Of a DNA stretch of 64,000 bases, positions 1 through 8,107 are shown in pieces. Position 1 is the first letter of the stretch. Each line of letters starts with the position of its first letter. The notes beneath the pieces were generated by a model, which saw only the letters and a program-made list of their open reading frames with translations, was not told the origin of the DNA and ran no database searches. The stretch lies in NCBI RefSeq assembly GCF_036636695.1, contig NZ_JAVWNW010000006.1; one strand, 5' to 3'. A program made the translations under genes and the position numbers. The stretch is from Anaerorhabdus sp036636695 (GTDB taxonomy: Bacteria > Bacillota_I > Bacilli_A > Erysipelotrichales > Erysipelotrichaceae).

Positions 1-3
1 TAA

Positions 4-31
4 ACAAATGATTTTTCTTTTTTTCATTTGT
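4..31 (-). terminator. weak hairpin after fba
   Basis: Seven-base arms ACAAATG and CATTTGT flank an A/T-rich loop just downstream of the fba stop. There is only a short T run after the second arm, so termination here is uncertain. Confidence 0.3.
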
Positions 32-79
32 CTACTTTAGTGGGATTGTATCATTTTCACTTCAAGTTCATTTATTGAT

Positions 80-946
80 TTAAGCTTTGTTTGCTGAACC
101 AAATTGGTTAATCATTGCATTAACTTTAGCTTGGATTGCTTTTGTACCTGGAGCTAATAATTTACGAGGGTCATAACCTTTACCTTCTTGGTCTTTGCCA
201 GCCATGATATATTCACGTGTAGCTTCAGCAAATACTAATTGAAGTTCAGTATTAACGTTGATTTTTGAAACTCCTAATGAAATTGCTTTTGCAATTTGAT
301 CAGCTGGAATTCCTGAACCACCATGTAAAACAAGTGGTTTACCATCTGTAGCTTCTTGGATTTTACCAAGAACATCAAAGTTTAGTCCTGCCCAGTTAGC
401 TGGATATTTACCATGAATATTACCAATACCTGCTGCTAAGAAGTCAACTCCTAAACCAGCAATTGTTGAACATTCTGCTGGATCAGCACATTCACCCATA
501 CCTACAACACCATCTTCTTCTCCACCAATTGAACCAACTTCACATTCAACTGAAATACCTTTTGAATGAGCAAGTGCGATAATTTCTTTTGATTTTTCTA
601 AGTTTTCTTGGAAATCATAGTGAGAACCATCAAACATTACTGAAGTGAAACCAGCTGCGATAGCTTCTTTAGCTCCTTCGTATGAACCATGGTCAAGGTG
701 AATTGCTACTGGAACTGTAATTCCCATTGCATCATGAACTTCTTTAACCATAGCTACTACAGTCTTATATCCGCACATGTATTTGCCTGCACCTTCAGAA
801 ACCCCAAGCATAACTGGAGATTTTGTTTCTTCTGCAGCTGCAAGAATTGCTTTAGTCCATTCTAGGTTATTGATGTTGAATGCACCTACTGCGTAGTGAC
901 CTGCATGTGCTTTTTGAATCATTTCTGTTGCTGATACTAATACCAT
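80..946 (-). CDS. fba: class II fructose-bisphosphate aldolase
   Basis: Zinc-dependent aldolase of glycolysis and gluconeogenesis, cleaving fructose 1,6-bisphosphate to glyceraldehyde 3-phosphate and dihydroxyacetone phosphate in the cytosol. The 288-residue protein matches the family's usual length. The metal site HLDHG lies at residues 83-87. The conserved E-rich GSIGGEEDG loop (about 137-145), HGKYP and the phosphate-binding GGSG are all present. An AGGAGG site lies 7 bases before the ATG. The gene is transcribed alone, divergently from the DUF1846 gene, with a TATAAA-like -10 in the intergenic region. Identification is secure. Confidence 0.97.
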   Translation of the reverse strand: MVLVSATEMIQKAHAGHYAVGAFNINNLEWTKAILAAAEETKSPVMLGVSEGAGKYMCGYKTVVAMVKEVHDAMGITVPVAIHLDHGSYEGAKEAIAAGFTSVMFDGSHYDFQENLEKSKEIIALAHSKGISVECEVGSIGGEEDGVVGMGECADPAECSTIAGLGVDFLAAGIGNIHGKYPANWAGLNFDVLGKIQEATDGKPLVLHGGSGIPADQIAKAISLGVSKINVNTELQLVFAEATREYIMAGKDQEGKGYDPRKLLAPGTKAIQAKVNAMINQFGSANKA

Positions 947-1040
947 ACTGTTTATTCCTCCTAATTTTTGAACAACTTTATTTTATACCATAAACTCTTA
1001 AATGAAAAGTCTAATAATTATGGAATAACCTTGTTTGTTT

Positions 1041-1049
1041 TGCTATAAT
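1041..1049 (+). promoter_or_regulatory. extended -10 promoter of the DUF1846 gene
   Basis: TGCTATAAT is a perfect extended -10 element, 28 bases before the ATG at 1077. The -35 region is poor, as is common with extended -10 promoters. Confidence 0.6.
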
Positions 1050-1076
1050 TATAAATGTTTTGAAAGAGGTGGGACT

Positions 1077-2564
1077 ATGAAAAAAATTGCTTTTGATAAT
1101 GACAAGTATATCTCCATGCAATCTGAGAAAATTGCAGAGCGAATTGAACAGTTTGGAGGAAAGCTCTACCTTGAGTTTGGTGGCAAACTTTTCGACGATT
1201 TTCATGCATCCCGCGTATTACCTGGTTTTATGCCTGATAGCAAGGTGAAGATGCTTGAAAAACTTAAAGATAAAGTTGAACTTATTATTGTAATAAGTGC
1301 ACATGATATCGAAAAGAATAAAGTAAGAAGTGATTTAGGCATCACTTATGATTTAGATTGCTTACGCTTAATTGATGCTTTTAGAAGTATTGACTTCTAT
1401 GTTGGAAGTGTTGTTATATCGCATTATGCTAAACAACCTACTGCCGATGCATTCAAAAAGAAATTGGAAGGATTAGGTATAAAAGTGTCTTTACATTACC
1501 CAATTCAAGGATATCCTTCAAATGTTGACCACATTGTTTCTGATGAAGGCTTCGGATTAAATGACTATATTGAAACTGAACGCGAGCTAGTTGTAGTTAC
1601 TGCTCCAGGTCCTGGTTCTGGTAAAATGGCCACATGTCTTTCGCAACTTTATCACGATCAAAAAAGAAATATCAAATCTGGATATGCTAAGTTCGAAACA
1701 TTCCCAATTTGGAATGTACCGCTAAAACATCCAGTAAACTTAGCTTATGAAGCTGCAACAGCTGACTTAAATGATATCAATATGATTGACCCATTTCATT
1801 TAGAAGCTTATGGCGAACAAGCAATCAACTATAACCGTGATGTAGAAGTATTCCCTGTATTAAGTCGTCTATTCGAAAAAATCCAAGGAACTTCTCCTTA
1901 TAAATCTCCTACTGATATGGGTGTTAACATGGTTGGTAATTGCATTATCGATAATGAAGCTGCCGCAAAAGCAAGTAACGAAGAAATTGTACGTCGTTAC
2001 TACAATGCCCTTGTTGATTTAAGAAGAGATTATTGTACTGAAGAAACTGTATCTAAAATTGAACTTATTATAAATAAAGCCGGAATTACTCCTGAAGTTG
2101 TCCGCCCTGTCGCAGAAGTTGCCAAGGCAAAAGCGGAAGAAACAGGTGGACCTGCTGTTGCGATTGAACTTGAAGACGGAACTATTGTCACTGGAAAAAC
2201 TTCTCCACTTCTTGGGGCATCAAGCGCTTGCCTATTGAATGCTTTAAAAATTTCTGCTGGTATTGATGACAGTGTACACTTAATTGCACGCGAAGTTATT
2301 GAACCCGTTCAACGTTTAAAAACAGAAATACTTGGGAATCGTAACCCTCGACTACACGTTGATGAAATATTGATTGCACTCTCTATTACTGCAATCAACA
2401 ATCCAGTAACACGTTTAGCTCTTGAACAAATTGAAAAATTAAAAGATTGTGAAGTACACTCAACCGTTATTCTATCTGAAGTTGATGTTTCCACATTCAA
2501 AAAGCTTGGCGTTAATTTTACACAAGAACCTGTGTATACTACAAAAAGACTGTATCATAAATAA
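1077..2564 (+). CDS. DUF1846 (UPF0371) family protein
   Basis: A 495-residue cytosolic protein of the DUF1846 family, found in many Firmicutes. Its function is not settled; structures of family members have a nucleotide-binding-like core, but no reaction can be assigned from sequence. I chose the ATG at 1077 because GAGGTGGG sits just upstream and the protein then begins MKKIAFDNDKY, the usual start for this family. The open frame extends 14 codons further upstream but those overlap the promoter. No membrane segments are visible. It ends in a terminator shared with the convergent HAD gene. Confidence 0.9.
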   Translation: MKKIAFDNDKYISMQSEKIAERIEQFGGKLYLEFGGKLFDDFHASRVLPGFMPDSKVKMLEKLKDKVELIIVISAHDIEKNKVRSDLGITYDLDCLRLIDAFRSIDFYVGSVVISHYAKQPTADAFKKKLEGLGIKVSLHYPIQGYPSNVDHIVSDEGFGLNDYIETERELVVVTAPGPGSGKMATCLSQLYHDQKRNIKSGYAKFETFPIWNVPLKHPVNLAYEAATADLNDINMIDPFHLEAYGEQAINYNRDVEVFPVLSRLFEKIQGTSPYKSPTDMGVNMVGNCIIDNEAAAKASNEEIVRRYYNALVDLRRDYCTEETVSKIELIINKAGITPEVVRPVAEVAKAKAEETGGPAVAIELEDGTIVTGKTSPLLGASSACLLNALKISAGIDDSVHLIAREVIEPVQRLKTEILGNRNPRLHVDEILIALSITAINNPVTRLALEQIEKLKDCEVHSTVILSEVDVSTFKKLGVNFTQEPVYTTKRLYHK

Positions 2565-2567
2565 AAT

Positions 2568-2599
2568 AAGTGCTAAGAGTTAAACTCTTGGCACTTTTT
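2568..2599. terminator. bidirectional terminator
   Basis: Arms AAGTGC-t-AAGAGT and ACTCTT-g-GCACTT form a stem with T/A runs on both sides. It serves the DUF1846 gene on + and the HAD gene on -, whose stop codon lies inside the stem. Confidence 0.85.
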
Positions 2600-3223
2600 A
2601 ATTACGTCATCAATGGTATCAACAACCATAGCTCCTGTAGGAATTAATCTTTCTTTTGTTTGATGACCATTCGCAACTAAGATACAATGTGTCCCACATT
2701 CCTTAGCACATTCATAGTCATGAATACTATCTCCTATCCAAACAACTTCACTTGCATCTAAATTGGATTCTCTCATAAATTCCTTCGCAAGTTCAACTTT
2801 TGAATGGGCATAAATATTATCCAAACCTAATATCTTTTCAAAATACATATCACATTTGTATTCATTCGCTTGTTTTTTTAAAATATCAATTTGCGATGCA
2901 GATAATAATACATTCATAATTCCTTGATTGATATTATTCTTTAAAATATCAATCACATGTTCATGAAGATCATAGTTTAGATAACTATTTTGATAACCTT
3001 CTGTATATTCCACTGATAAATCTTCAAATGAATCTTTATCAAAGTCAAAACCAGCAGCTTCATAAACTTTAATAACTGGAAAATCAAAAATATTTTTATA
3101 ATCTTCAACTTCTTTAATTTCTGGCAAACTTCTTTTTCTTAGACAATCATTTAAAACATTGAATGAACACTCTGCATCATTCAACAACGTTCCGTTCCAA
3201 TCCCAAATCATTGTTTTAATCAT
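2573..3223 (-). CDS. HAD-family hydrolase (phosphoglycolate phosphatase-like)
   Basis: A 216-residue haloacid-dehalogenase-type phosphatase. Motif I is DWNGTL (residues 8-13), where the usual DxDGT has Asn at the third position (DWNGT), a variant common in Pgp/YrfG-like members. Motif II is LLSAS (about 105-109). The motif III lysine probably lies near SKVELAK, and motif IV is WIGDSIHDYECA. The substrate is probably a small phosphorylated metabolite and cannot be fixed from sequence. The ribosome site AGAGGTG is 6 bases before the ATG. It follows rpoE but lies beyond an rpoE terminator. Confidence 0.85.
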   Translation of the reverse strand: MIKTMIWDWNGTLLNDAECSFNVLNDCLRKRSLPEIKEVEDYKNIFDFPVIKVYEAAGFDFDKDSFEDLSVEYTEGYQNSYLNYDLHEHVIDILKNNINQGIMNVLLSASQIDILKKQANEYKCDMYFEKILGLDNIYAHSKVELAKEFMRESNLDASEVVWIGDSIHDYECAKECGTHCILVANGHQTKERLIPTGAMVVDTIDDVIKKCQEFNS

Positions 3224-3235
3224 TGTATCACCTCT

Positions 3236-3261
3236 ATAATAAAAGGCAGATTAACTGCCTA
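3236..3261 (-). terminator. rpoE terminator
   Basis: AGGCAG-ttaat-CTGCCT followed by TTTTAT on the minus strand. The rpoE stop lies at the base of the stem. Confidence 0.75.
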
Positions 3262-3594
3262 ATATTCATCTTCAACAAGATCTCTCTTGCCATCTTCTTC
3301 ATCACCATCATCGCCAAATTCTTCATCAAAATCATCATCATCAATATCTAATATTTCGATGTGTGTTTCATTATACGAATGACGAGAGCGAAGATCCCAT
3401 TTGTTATCTTCAAGCGATGTAAATCTTGTATCGAGCATAAGCTCTGTGTAAAATTGTGCAATTTTTCTTTGTTGCATCGTTGTGTCGAATCCTAATGTAT
3501 CTGAAACTTCGCCCCAAAGTTTGTTGAACTCAACACCTTTTTTGCGTTTAGCTAGTACATTATGTGCAACGTCGGTCATTGATTGATAAGTCAA
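3259..3594 (-). CDS. rpoE: RNA polymerase delta subunit RpoE
   Basis: Gram-positive RNA polymerase delta factor, which promotes enzyme recycling and promoter selectivity. The N-terminal HARE-HTH domain covers about residues 1-75 and is followed by a very acidic tail rich in Asp and Glu, the family hallmark. I place the start at a TTG (3592-3594) giving LTYQSMTDVAHNV, because GGAGGA lies 6 bases before it. The longer ATG-initiated frame would place that ribosome site inside the coding sequence. The resulting 111 residues are short for the family (about 170 in Bacillus) because the acidic tail is short. Confidence 0.88.
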   Translation of the reverse strand: MTYQSMTDVAHNVLAKRKKGVEFNKLWGEVSDTLGFDTTMQQRKIAQFYTELMLDTRFTSLEDNKWDLRSRHSYNETHIEILDIDDDDFDEEFGDDGDEEDGKRDLVEDEY

Positions 3595-3697
3595 GTGAAC
3601 TCCTCCTATACATCTAATCAATTAAAACATTTTATTTCTATTTCATGAGATATTAAATCACATCTGTTGAAGAAGTCAATATCAAATGTAAATAAAA

Positions 3698-4075
3698 TTA
3701 ATTTTTTAAAATCTTACATTCTATTTTTGTATGTAAAACTTCATCATCTCCATGCAGAACTTTATACTCTATCGTCCAATCATCATCTTGAACTACATAG
3801 TTTACTATTTCGGTATCAAACACGAGTAACCCATATTCACTTTCGACAGTTGCTTCACCACGCTGATAAAGATATAAATGTACATCCGTATTAACTTCAC
3901 CGGTACGCTTAATATGAAATTCATCAGTAACATAAGTAAATGTATTTTCATTCTCATTCTCGCAAAAGAATAAACTATTTTCACTTATCAAAGCTTGTCC
4001 TTCGTAGAATACAATCTTTGTATTTTCCACACAATCTGTTTGATGGATAATGCAGTATCCTTGAGTTTGTTCCAT
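3698..4075 (-). CDS. DUF1934 (YwiB-like) beta-barrel protein
   Basis: A 125-residue protein resembling YwiB of Bacillus subtilis, a small lipocalin-like beta-barrel of unknown role. The alternating hydrophobic and polar pattern (ALISENSLFFCEN, HLYLYQRGEATVESEYGLLVFDTEIV) fits the fold. I chose the second ATG (4073-4075) because GCAGGAGA lies 6 bases upstream; the first ATG at 4090 abuts the -10 box and would precede the transcription start. In Bacillus relatives the gene sits near argS and rpoE, which agrees with its place here. Confidence 0.8.
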   Translation of the reverse strand: MEQTQGYCIIHQTDCVENTKIVFYEGQALISENSLFFCENENENTFTYVTDEFHIKRTGEVNTDVHLYLYQRGEATVESEYGLLVFDTEIVNYVVQDDDWTIEYKVLHGDDEVLHTKIECKILKN

Positions 4076-4092
4076 AAAGTTCTCCTGCATTG

Positions 4093-4120
4093 ATTATACT
4101 TAATAAGTGAATAGTGTCAA
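4093..4120 (-). promoter_or_regulatory. consensus sigma-A promoter of the DUF1934 gene
   Basis: TTGACA (4115-4120), a 16-base spacer and TATAAT (4093-4098): both hexamers match consensus exactly. This fixes the translation start at the second ATG. Confidence 0.85.
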
Positions 4121-4182
4121 GACTATTAAATCAAAATTTTTCAACACTACATCTTGTGATATCATATACCTTTTCAAGCCTT

Positions 4183-4222
4183 TTATATTGCGCAATATAA
4201 AAGACAGGAAATTTTCCTGCCT
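4183..4222 (-). terminator. terminator of HD gene plus adjacent palindrome
   Basis: GGCAGGAAA/TTTCCTGTC hairpin followed by TTTTATATT on the minus strand. Directly beyond is the perfect 18-bp palindrome TTATATTGCGCAATATAA (4183-4200), which could be a second hairpin or a protein site. Confidence 0.75.
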
Positions 4223-4227
4223 TATCT

Positions 4228-5442
4228 TCAATCAATTGGAAAGAACATCTTCTCTTCGTTTTTATTTTCACCATGAACTAGTGAATGAACAATATTACTT
4301 GCTTCTGAAAGTTCAAGTATTTTACCATTATTCATTAATATCCAAATGGCCGATAACTCATCACCTTTATATGGTTGGTAAGGTCGCTGTTTAACTTCAT
4401 CTGTTGCGAAATAATATCGTAAGTCATACCCTCGTTTTGTAAGTTTATTTCTCATCTTATCAATCATTTTATTATCAATGACATCTTGATATTTAAAAAG
4501 TTTACGGTTAAGTAATCGTTTAGCTAAATCACTTGCAATCTTATCATCACTATTTGCAATACAACTAAAGCCATAAAAACATGTATTTTCATCCATAAGA
4601 AAATGGTCTTTCACTGTAATCTTTTTCTTCGATAAAAAAGCATCAAAAAGCGGTATCTCTTTCAATAATTTTGGATTCTCTTTCTTACAATCTTTTAAAC
4701 GTTTAAATAAGTTCGCTAGAATAACTTCATAGCTACGTGCAGTTGGATGATAGTAGACTTGCCAATACATATGATAACGAGCCATGATGTAATCTTCAAT
4801 TGTATGAATACCCGTTTCTTTTACAACCATTTTTCCATCTTTAACTCTTATCGTTCTAAGAATTCTTTCTAGATCAAATTCACCATATTTTGTTCCAGTA
4901 AAATATGCATCTCTTAATAAGTAATCCATTCTATCTGCATCGAATTGACCACTAATCATCTGTGTAAGCAAACCGTTTGGATGTGTGTGATTAATTATCT
5001 TCGCTACAGCCTCACTCAACCCTGTATGCGTCTTTTCTATGATGCGATGAACTTCGGTATCTTCTAATAAAATGCGCTCTGTAAACTCCTCGTGGTTCGT
5101 ATTAGAAATAGACTCAAATGCATGACTAAATGGACCATGACCAATATCATGAAGTAAACCCGCAAGCATTACCGCAACTTTATCCTTCTCTGAAATCGAC
5201 GAACCAATTTCATTATTCTCTGTAAGCATACGTCTTACAATTTCATATACTCCTAAAGAATGTGCAAAACGAGAATGTTCAGCAGTATGGTAAACCATAT
5301 ATGATGCACCTAATTGTTTGATACGTCGCAATCGTTGAAATTCACGACTATTCATACATCGCCATATTACATCATATTCGATGTGTATATACCCATGAAT
5401 TGGATCTCTTAACACTTTAATTTCATCTAACTTTTTAAACAT
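4228..5442 (-). CDS. HD-domain phosphohydrolase (YwfO/dGTPase-like)
   Basis: A 404-residue HD-superfamily protein, close in layout to YwfO-type enzymes, some of which hydrolyse nucleoside triphosphates. The metal ligands are visible: HSRFAHSLG (about 56-64) and the HD pair in LLHDIGHGPFSH (about 96-107), with a later Asp in FDADRMDYLLRDA. The start follows CGGAGGA by 6 bases. It is monocistronic with its own terminator. The exact nucleotide substrate cannot be told from sequence. Confidence 0.88.
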   Translation of the reverse strand: MFKKLDEIKVLRDPIHGYIHIEYDVIWRCMNSREFQRLRRIKQLGASYMVYHTAEHSRFAHSLGVYEIVRRMLTENNEIGSSISEKDKVAVMLAGLLHDIGHGPFSHAFESISNTNHEEFTERILLEDTEVHRIIEKTHTGLSEAVAKIINHTHPNGLLTQMISGQFDADRMDYLLRDAYFTGTKYGEFDLERILRTIRVKDGKMVVKETGIHTIEDYIMARYHMYWQVYYHPTARSYEVILANLFKRLKDCKKENPKLLKEIPLFDAFLSKKKITVKDHFLMDENTCFYGFSCIANSDDKIASDLAKRLLNRKLFKYQDVIDNKMIDKMRNKLTKRGYDLRYYFATDEVKQRPYQPYKGDELSAIWILMNNGKILELSEASNIVHSLVHGENKNEEKMFFPID

Positions 5443-5482
5443 GAGAAATCCTCCGTACTTTTATTTTACACTATTTCATTCA

Positions 5483-5514
5483 AATAAAACAAAAGAAAGG
5501 AGAAACTCCCCTCT
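5483..5514 (-). terminator. terminator of the MerR/ABC-2 operon
   Basis: AGAGGGGAG-ttt-CTCCTTTCT stem (two G-U pairs) followed by TTTTGTTTTATTTG on the minus strand, just past the MerR gene. Confidence 0.7.
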
Positions 5515-5515
5515 C

Positions 5516-6313
5516 TTATTTTACAATTGGAATTTGAACCTCAGTTAACCACTCATTCTCATCATCAAAATTCCACATTCCATCAATATAACTCTCCCGT
5601 GGATAACCACACATTTTATACCCATTTTCTACTGCCCAGTTTGTCGCAAAAATAAACGCTAAACGAAGTCCCGCATAACTTCCTTTATGCATCACTGACA
5701 CAACAGTAATTGGTTCAGTTCTTCTAAACTCAATCCCTTCTGGAGCTATACCTATTTTTTCAACTGCTTCGCAATATTCAATCTCCCAATTCGCATCATC
5801 ACAAGTTTCTCCAAGATAAGATATATAACAATATTCTGGCGAAGCACATTTTAAATCTGGATTTAATTCTCTCATTGCCTCCCCAATTTCTGGTATTACT
5901 TTACTATAGTCCGCATAATCTGAAACTATCATTTTCTTTGCATAAATAGTATATGCTGGTATTTCCTTAAGTACTGCTTTATATTCCATTGTTTTCTCAC
6001 TTTCTATACGATAATTTATTTGTTTCATTTGTTGATTTAATCTACTTATTTCATTTAATGTCTCTTGTCGCTTGCACATTAAAATATCTGTTTCATTTTC
6101 ACCATTTATAATTTTTTTGATATCTTGAATAGAACATCCAATTTGTCGATAGAATTGGATTTCGTGAAGTTGAACAAGTTGTTTCGTTGTATAATATCGA
6201 TAATTTGTCATCATATCAATTTCTTGAGGTTTTAGTAAATCAATCTCATCATAATACCGAAGAGTTTTAATCGAAACCTGACCCATTTTTGCAAATTCAC
6301 CTATACGAAACAT
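5516..6313 (-). CDS. MerR-family regulator with GyrI-like ligand domain
   Basis: A 265-residue BmrR/BltR-type regulator. The N-terminal winged helix (FRIGEFAKMGQVSIKTLRYY, residues 2-21) binds DNA, a coiled coil follows at about 75-105, and the C-terminal GyrI-like effector domain (about 115-265) should bind a drug-like ligand. It is the last gene of an operon with an ABC-2 exporter, 9 bases behind the permease, so it probably senses the exporter's substrate. The operon promoter has the 19-bp spacer typical of MerR targets, so autoregulation is likely. Confidence 0.9.
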   Translation of the reverse strand: MFRIGEFAKMGQVSIKTLRYYDEIDLLKPQEIDMMTNYRYYTTKQLVQLHEIQFYRQIGCSIQDIKKIINGENETDILMCKRQETLNEISRLNQQMKQINYRIESEKTMEYKAVLKEIPAYTIYAKKMIVSDYADYSKVIPEIGEAMRELNPDLKCASPEYCYISYLGETCDDANWEIEYCEAVEKIGIAPEGIEFRRTEPITVVSVMHKGSYAGLRLAFIFATNWAVENGYKMCGYPRESYIDGMWNFDDENEWLTEVQIPIVK

Positions 6314-6322
6314 ATTTTCCTC

Positions 6323-7060
6323 CTACTCCCATTTAAAGATTTTTATTGAGCAAACTATACTAACAATTCCTAAAACAATCAAGTAAAACATATTCATTGT
6401 AAAATCTGTATTGGGAAGATTTAGTGATGTAGTTTTCAATAATTCAATTCCAACTGACAATGGTAAGAATCGAGCTATTTCTTGTATTGCTACAGGATAT
6501 ACTTCAAAAGGTATAGTTGCTCCCGATAGTAACAACATTGGGAAGTATACTAGAGTACAAACTAAATTCGCAACTTTTTGTGTTCTACATACACTCGCCA
6601 TAAACATTCCTATTCCATACATCGCAAACATCGTTAGAAAGAATGATAGAATCACCATTACTGTACTTCCTTTTATTTCAAATCCCCAACAGTAATGTAG
6701 TAACAAGTAAACACCAATAGCTGAAATAACTGATATACACGCACACAAGAGTGTATTAATGAATAAAATGAAACTCGGACGAATTGGAGTTATAAAAAAC
6801 TGTTTTAATATCTTTTTTTCACGATAGTTGGCAATTGTTAAGGGTATCCCCATGAAAGCAGTTGCACAAATCCCTACCGTAATCAGTGATCCAAAAGAAG
6901 CATCTATAAAGGAATAACCTGCTGCTGTGAGTGTACTTCCACTTACAACGGCAATTAATGCCACAAGTCCTAATGGCATTATAATGCCAAAGAATATTCC
7001 ATCAATTGAGCGAATTGACAACAATGTTTCTATTCTTATATATGTTAGAAATTTCTTCAT
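6323..7060 (-). CDS. ABC-2 type exporter permease
   Basis: A 245-residue membrane protein with six predicted hydrophobic segments, typical of ABC-2 permeases that export drugs or peptides. The segment VSGSTLTAAGYSFIDASFG lies in the first outside loop, and the conserved LPLSVGIELLK stretch precedes the last helix. It overlaps the upstream ATPase gene by 4 bases (ATGA), so translation is coupled. It must pair with that ATPase as a dimeric exporter. Confidence 0.88.
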   Translation of the reverse strand: MKKFLTYIRIETLLSIRSIDGIFFGIIMPLGLVALIAVVSGSTLTAAGYSFIDASFGSLITVGICATAFMGIPLTIANYREKKILKQFFITPIRPSFILFINTLLCACISVISAIGVYLLLHYCWGFEIKGSTVMVILSFFLTMFAMYGIGMFMASVCRTQKVANLVCTLVYFPMLLLSGATIPFEVYPVAIQEIARFLPLSVGIELLKTTSLNLPNTDFTMNMFYLIVLGIVSIVCSIKIFKWE

Positions 7061-7779
7061 AATAATTTATCCTCCCCCATATACCATAAATAAGCTTCTT
7101 CCATTGTTTTGTATGGTGTTGCTTGAATGACTTCATCTACTTTTCCTTGTATCAAAATTTCGCCATTACGAAGCAGCATTACGCTATCGCATAAAGCTTC
7201 AACTTCATCCATAAAATGTGAAGTTAAAATAATAGTTGTTCCTTTATTTTTTAATCCATTTAAATACTTCCAAATTTCCCTTCTTGCTACCGCATCTAGT
7301 CCTGTTGTTAGTTCATCTAAAAATAAAACTGCTGGATCGTGAATTGTCGCAAGTAGAATTGACAAACGTTGTCTCTCTCCACCTGACAAACTTTCAACTT
7401 CACGATTTTTTAAATCAAACAATGAAAATAATTTTAGTTGTGTTTCGATATCAATCTCACAGTTATAAAGAACAGCTCTTTCTTCACACGCTTCTTTTAC
7501 TTTTATTTTATATGGGTAGGAAGAGTCTTGTAATTGTGCACCCACCAAGTTAAATAATTCTCGCCTTCTTACATGCATATCATTTCCTAATAATTGGATT
7601 GCCCCTCCTTTCTCTATTTTCTTTAGCCCCAAAATCATTTCGACAATTGTTGTTTTGCCAGCACCATTATGACCAAGTATCCCAAAACATTCTCCTTTCT
7701 TAATTACAAATGATACATTTTTCACTACACTTTTATTTCCGTAATATTTAGAAATATTTAGTACATTTACTACATTCAC
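7057..7779 (-). CDS. ABC-2 exporter ATP-binding protein
   Basis: A 240-residue nucleotide-binding subunit. Walker A is GHNGAGKT (about 37-44), the signature is LSGGERQR, Walker B is VLFLDELTTGLD and the switch His is in ILTSHFMDE. I accept the GTG start at 7779 because AAAGGAGGA lies 8 bases upstream. It is the first gene of a three-gene operon (ATPase, permease, MerR regulator) behind a MerR-style promoter. The cargo is unknown, with drugs or peptides most likely. Confidence 0.9.
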   Translation of the reverse strand: MNVVNVLNISKYYGNKSVVKNVSFVIKKGECFGILGHNGAGKTTIVEMILGLKKIEKGGAIQLLGNDMHVRRRELFNLVGAQLQDSSYPYKIKVKEACEERAVLYNCEIDIETQLKLFSLFDLKNREVESLSGGERQRLSILLATIHDPAVLFLDELTTGLDAVARREIWKYLNGLKNKGTTIILTSHFMDEVEALCDSVMLLRNGEILIQGKVDEVIQATPYKTMEEAYLWYMGEDKLL

Positions 7780-7803
7780 TTTATTTTCCTCCTTTGTTTA
7801 CTC

Positions 7804-7834
7804 ATCTTAAAGTATCCAGTAATGGTAGAGTCAA
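7804..7834 (-). promoter_or_regulatory. MerR-type promoter with 19-bp spacer
   Basis: TTGACT (7829-7834) and TAAGAT (7804-7809) are separated by 19 bases rather than 17. The spacer contains the imperfect dyad TACC-attact-GGATA. Such over-long spacers are how MerR regulators convert a poor promoter into an inducible one by twisting DNA. Confidence 0.6.
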
Positions 7835-7893
7835 CACACAAGTGAATTTTAGGACTATTAGTTTTTTTGCGAATCAATAAGTGGAGGTCCTTT

Positions 7894-7935
7894 ATGTACC
7901 TACCACAAAAAATGCTATGGCTGAACCCCTCCTAA
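7894..7935 (+). CDS. 13-codon leader ORF of the putative toxin
   Basis: Reads MYLPQKMLWLNPS and stops. It has the best ribosome site in the region (GTGGAGG, 6 bases before the ATG). Its end overlaps the start region of the hydrophobic ORF in another frame, so translation of one could control the other. An upstream stem (AGGAC 7851-7855 with GTCCT 7887-7891) could enclose the ribosome site. Whether the peptide is made is unknown. Confidence 0.4.
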   Translation: MYLPQKMLWLNPS

Positions 7936-8015
7936 TTAAAGAAAGGGTTATTGTGGAATTTATCACCTTAATCCTTATTCTTATTTATTTATTGAAATCA
8001 AAAGATAAAGATTAA
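7917..8015 (+). CDS. putative type I toxin, small hydrophobic peptide
   Basis: Encodes up to 32 residues with one membrane helix (VEFITLILILIYLL) followed by a charged tail (KSKDKD), the build of Fst, TxpA and related pore-forming type I toxins. The start is unsettled: ATG 7917 has no ribosome site, GTG 7953 has AAAGGG before it and would give a 20-residue peptide, and the frame is open from GTG 7881. The gene lies convergent to a short putative antisense RNA, shares a terminator with it, and carries one of two direct repeats (7922-7937). No family match was tested. Confidence 0.55.
   Translation: MAEPLLIKERVIVEFITLILILIYLLKSKDKD
7922..7937 (+). repeat. direct repeat, toxin copy
   Basis: TGAACCCCTCCTAATT, nearly the same as the copy at 8091-8107. 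Because the two copies are transcribed from opposite strands, the two RNAs would be complementary here. Confidence 0.7.
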
Positions 8016-8049
8016 ATAAAATTTAATTAGAAGGACTACGGCTATAGCA

Positions 8050-8077
8050 AAAAGAGAGGGGTGCTTCCCTCTCTTTT
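8050..8077. terminator. bidirectional terminator between toxin and antisense RNA
   Basis: Perfect 11-bp stem AAAAGAGAGGG / CCCTCTCTTTT around a 6-base loop. T runs lie on both strands, so both convergent transcripts end here. Confidence 0.85.
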
Positions 8078-8090
8078 CACGTGTGTTCAC

Positions 8091-8107
8091 TGAACACTCT
8101 CCTAATT
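8091..8107 (+). repeat. direct repeat, antisense RNA copy
   Basis: TGAACACTCTCCTAATT, partner of the copy at 7922-7937. It forms the 5' end of the putative antitoxin RNA. Confidence 0.7.

Larger units (their letters stand above)
8046..8107 (-). ncRNA. putative antisense RNA antitoxin
   Basis: A promoter with extended -10 (TGATATAAT, TATAAT box at 8114-8119) would start an RNA near 8107. It runs about 60 bases to the terminator at 8050-8077. Its 5' end is complementary to the toxin message at the direct repeat (AATTAGGAG against CTCCTAATT). Next comes the perfect hairpin GTGTTCAGTGAACAC (8083-8097). The size and layout resemble RNA II of the pAD1 par locus. Confidence 0.5.

Noticed and set aside
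1011..1205. 64-codon minus-strand ORF between fba and the DUF1846 gene
   Set aside because: It is antisense to the start of the DUF1846 gene, with low-complexity composition and no ribosome site.
4107..4394. 95-codon plus-strand ORF
   Set aside because: It runs through a terminator and antisense into the HD gene, with no ribosome site.
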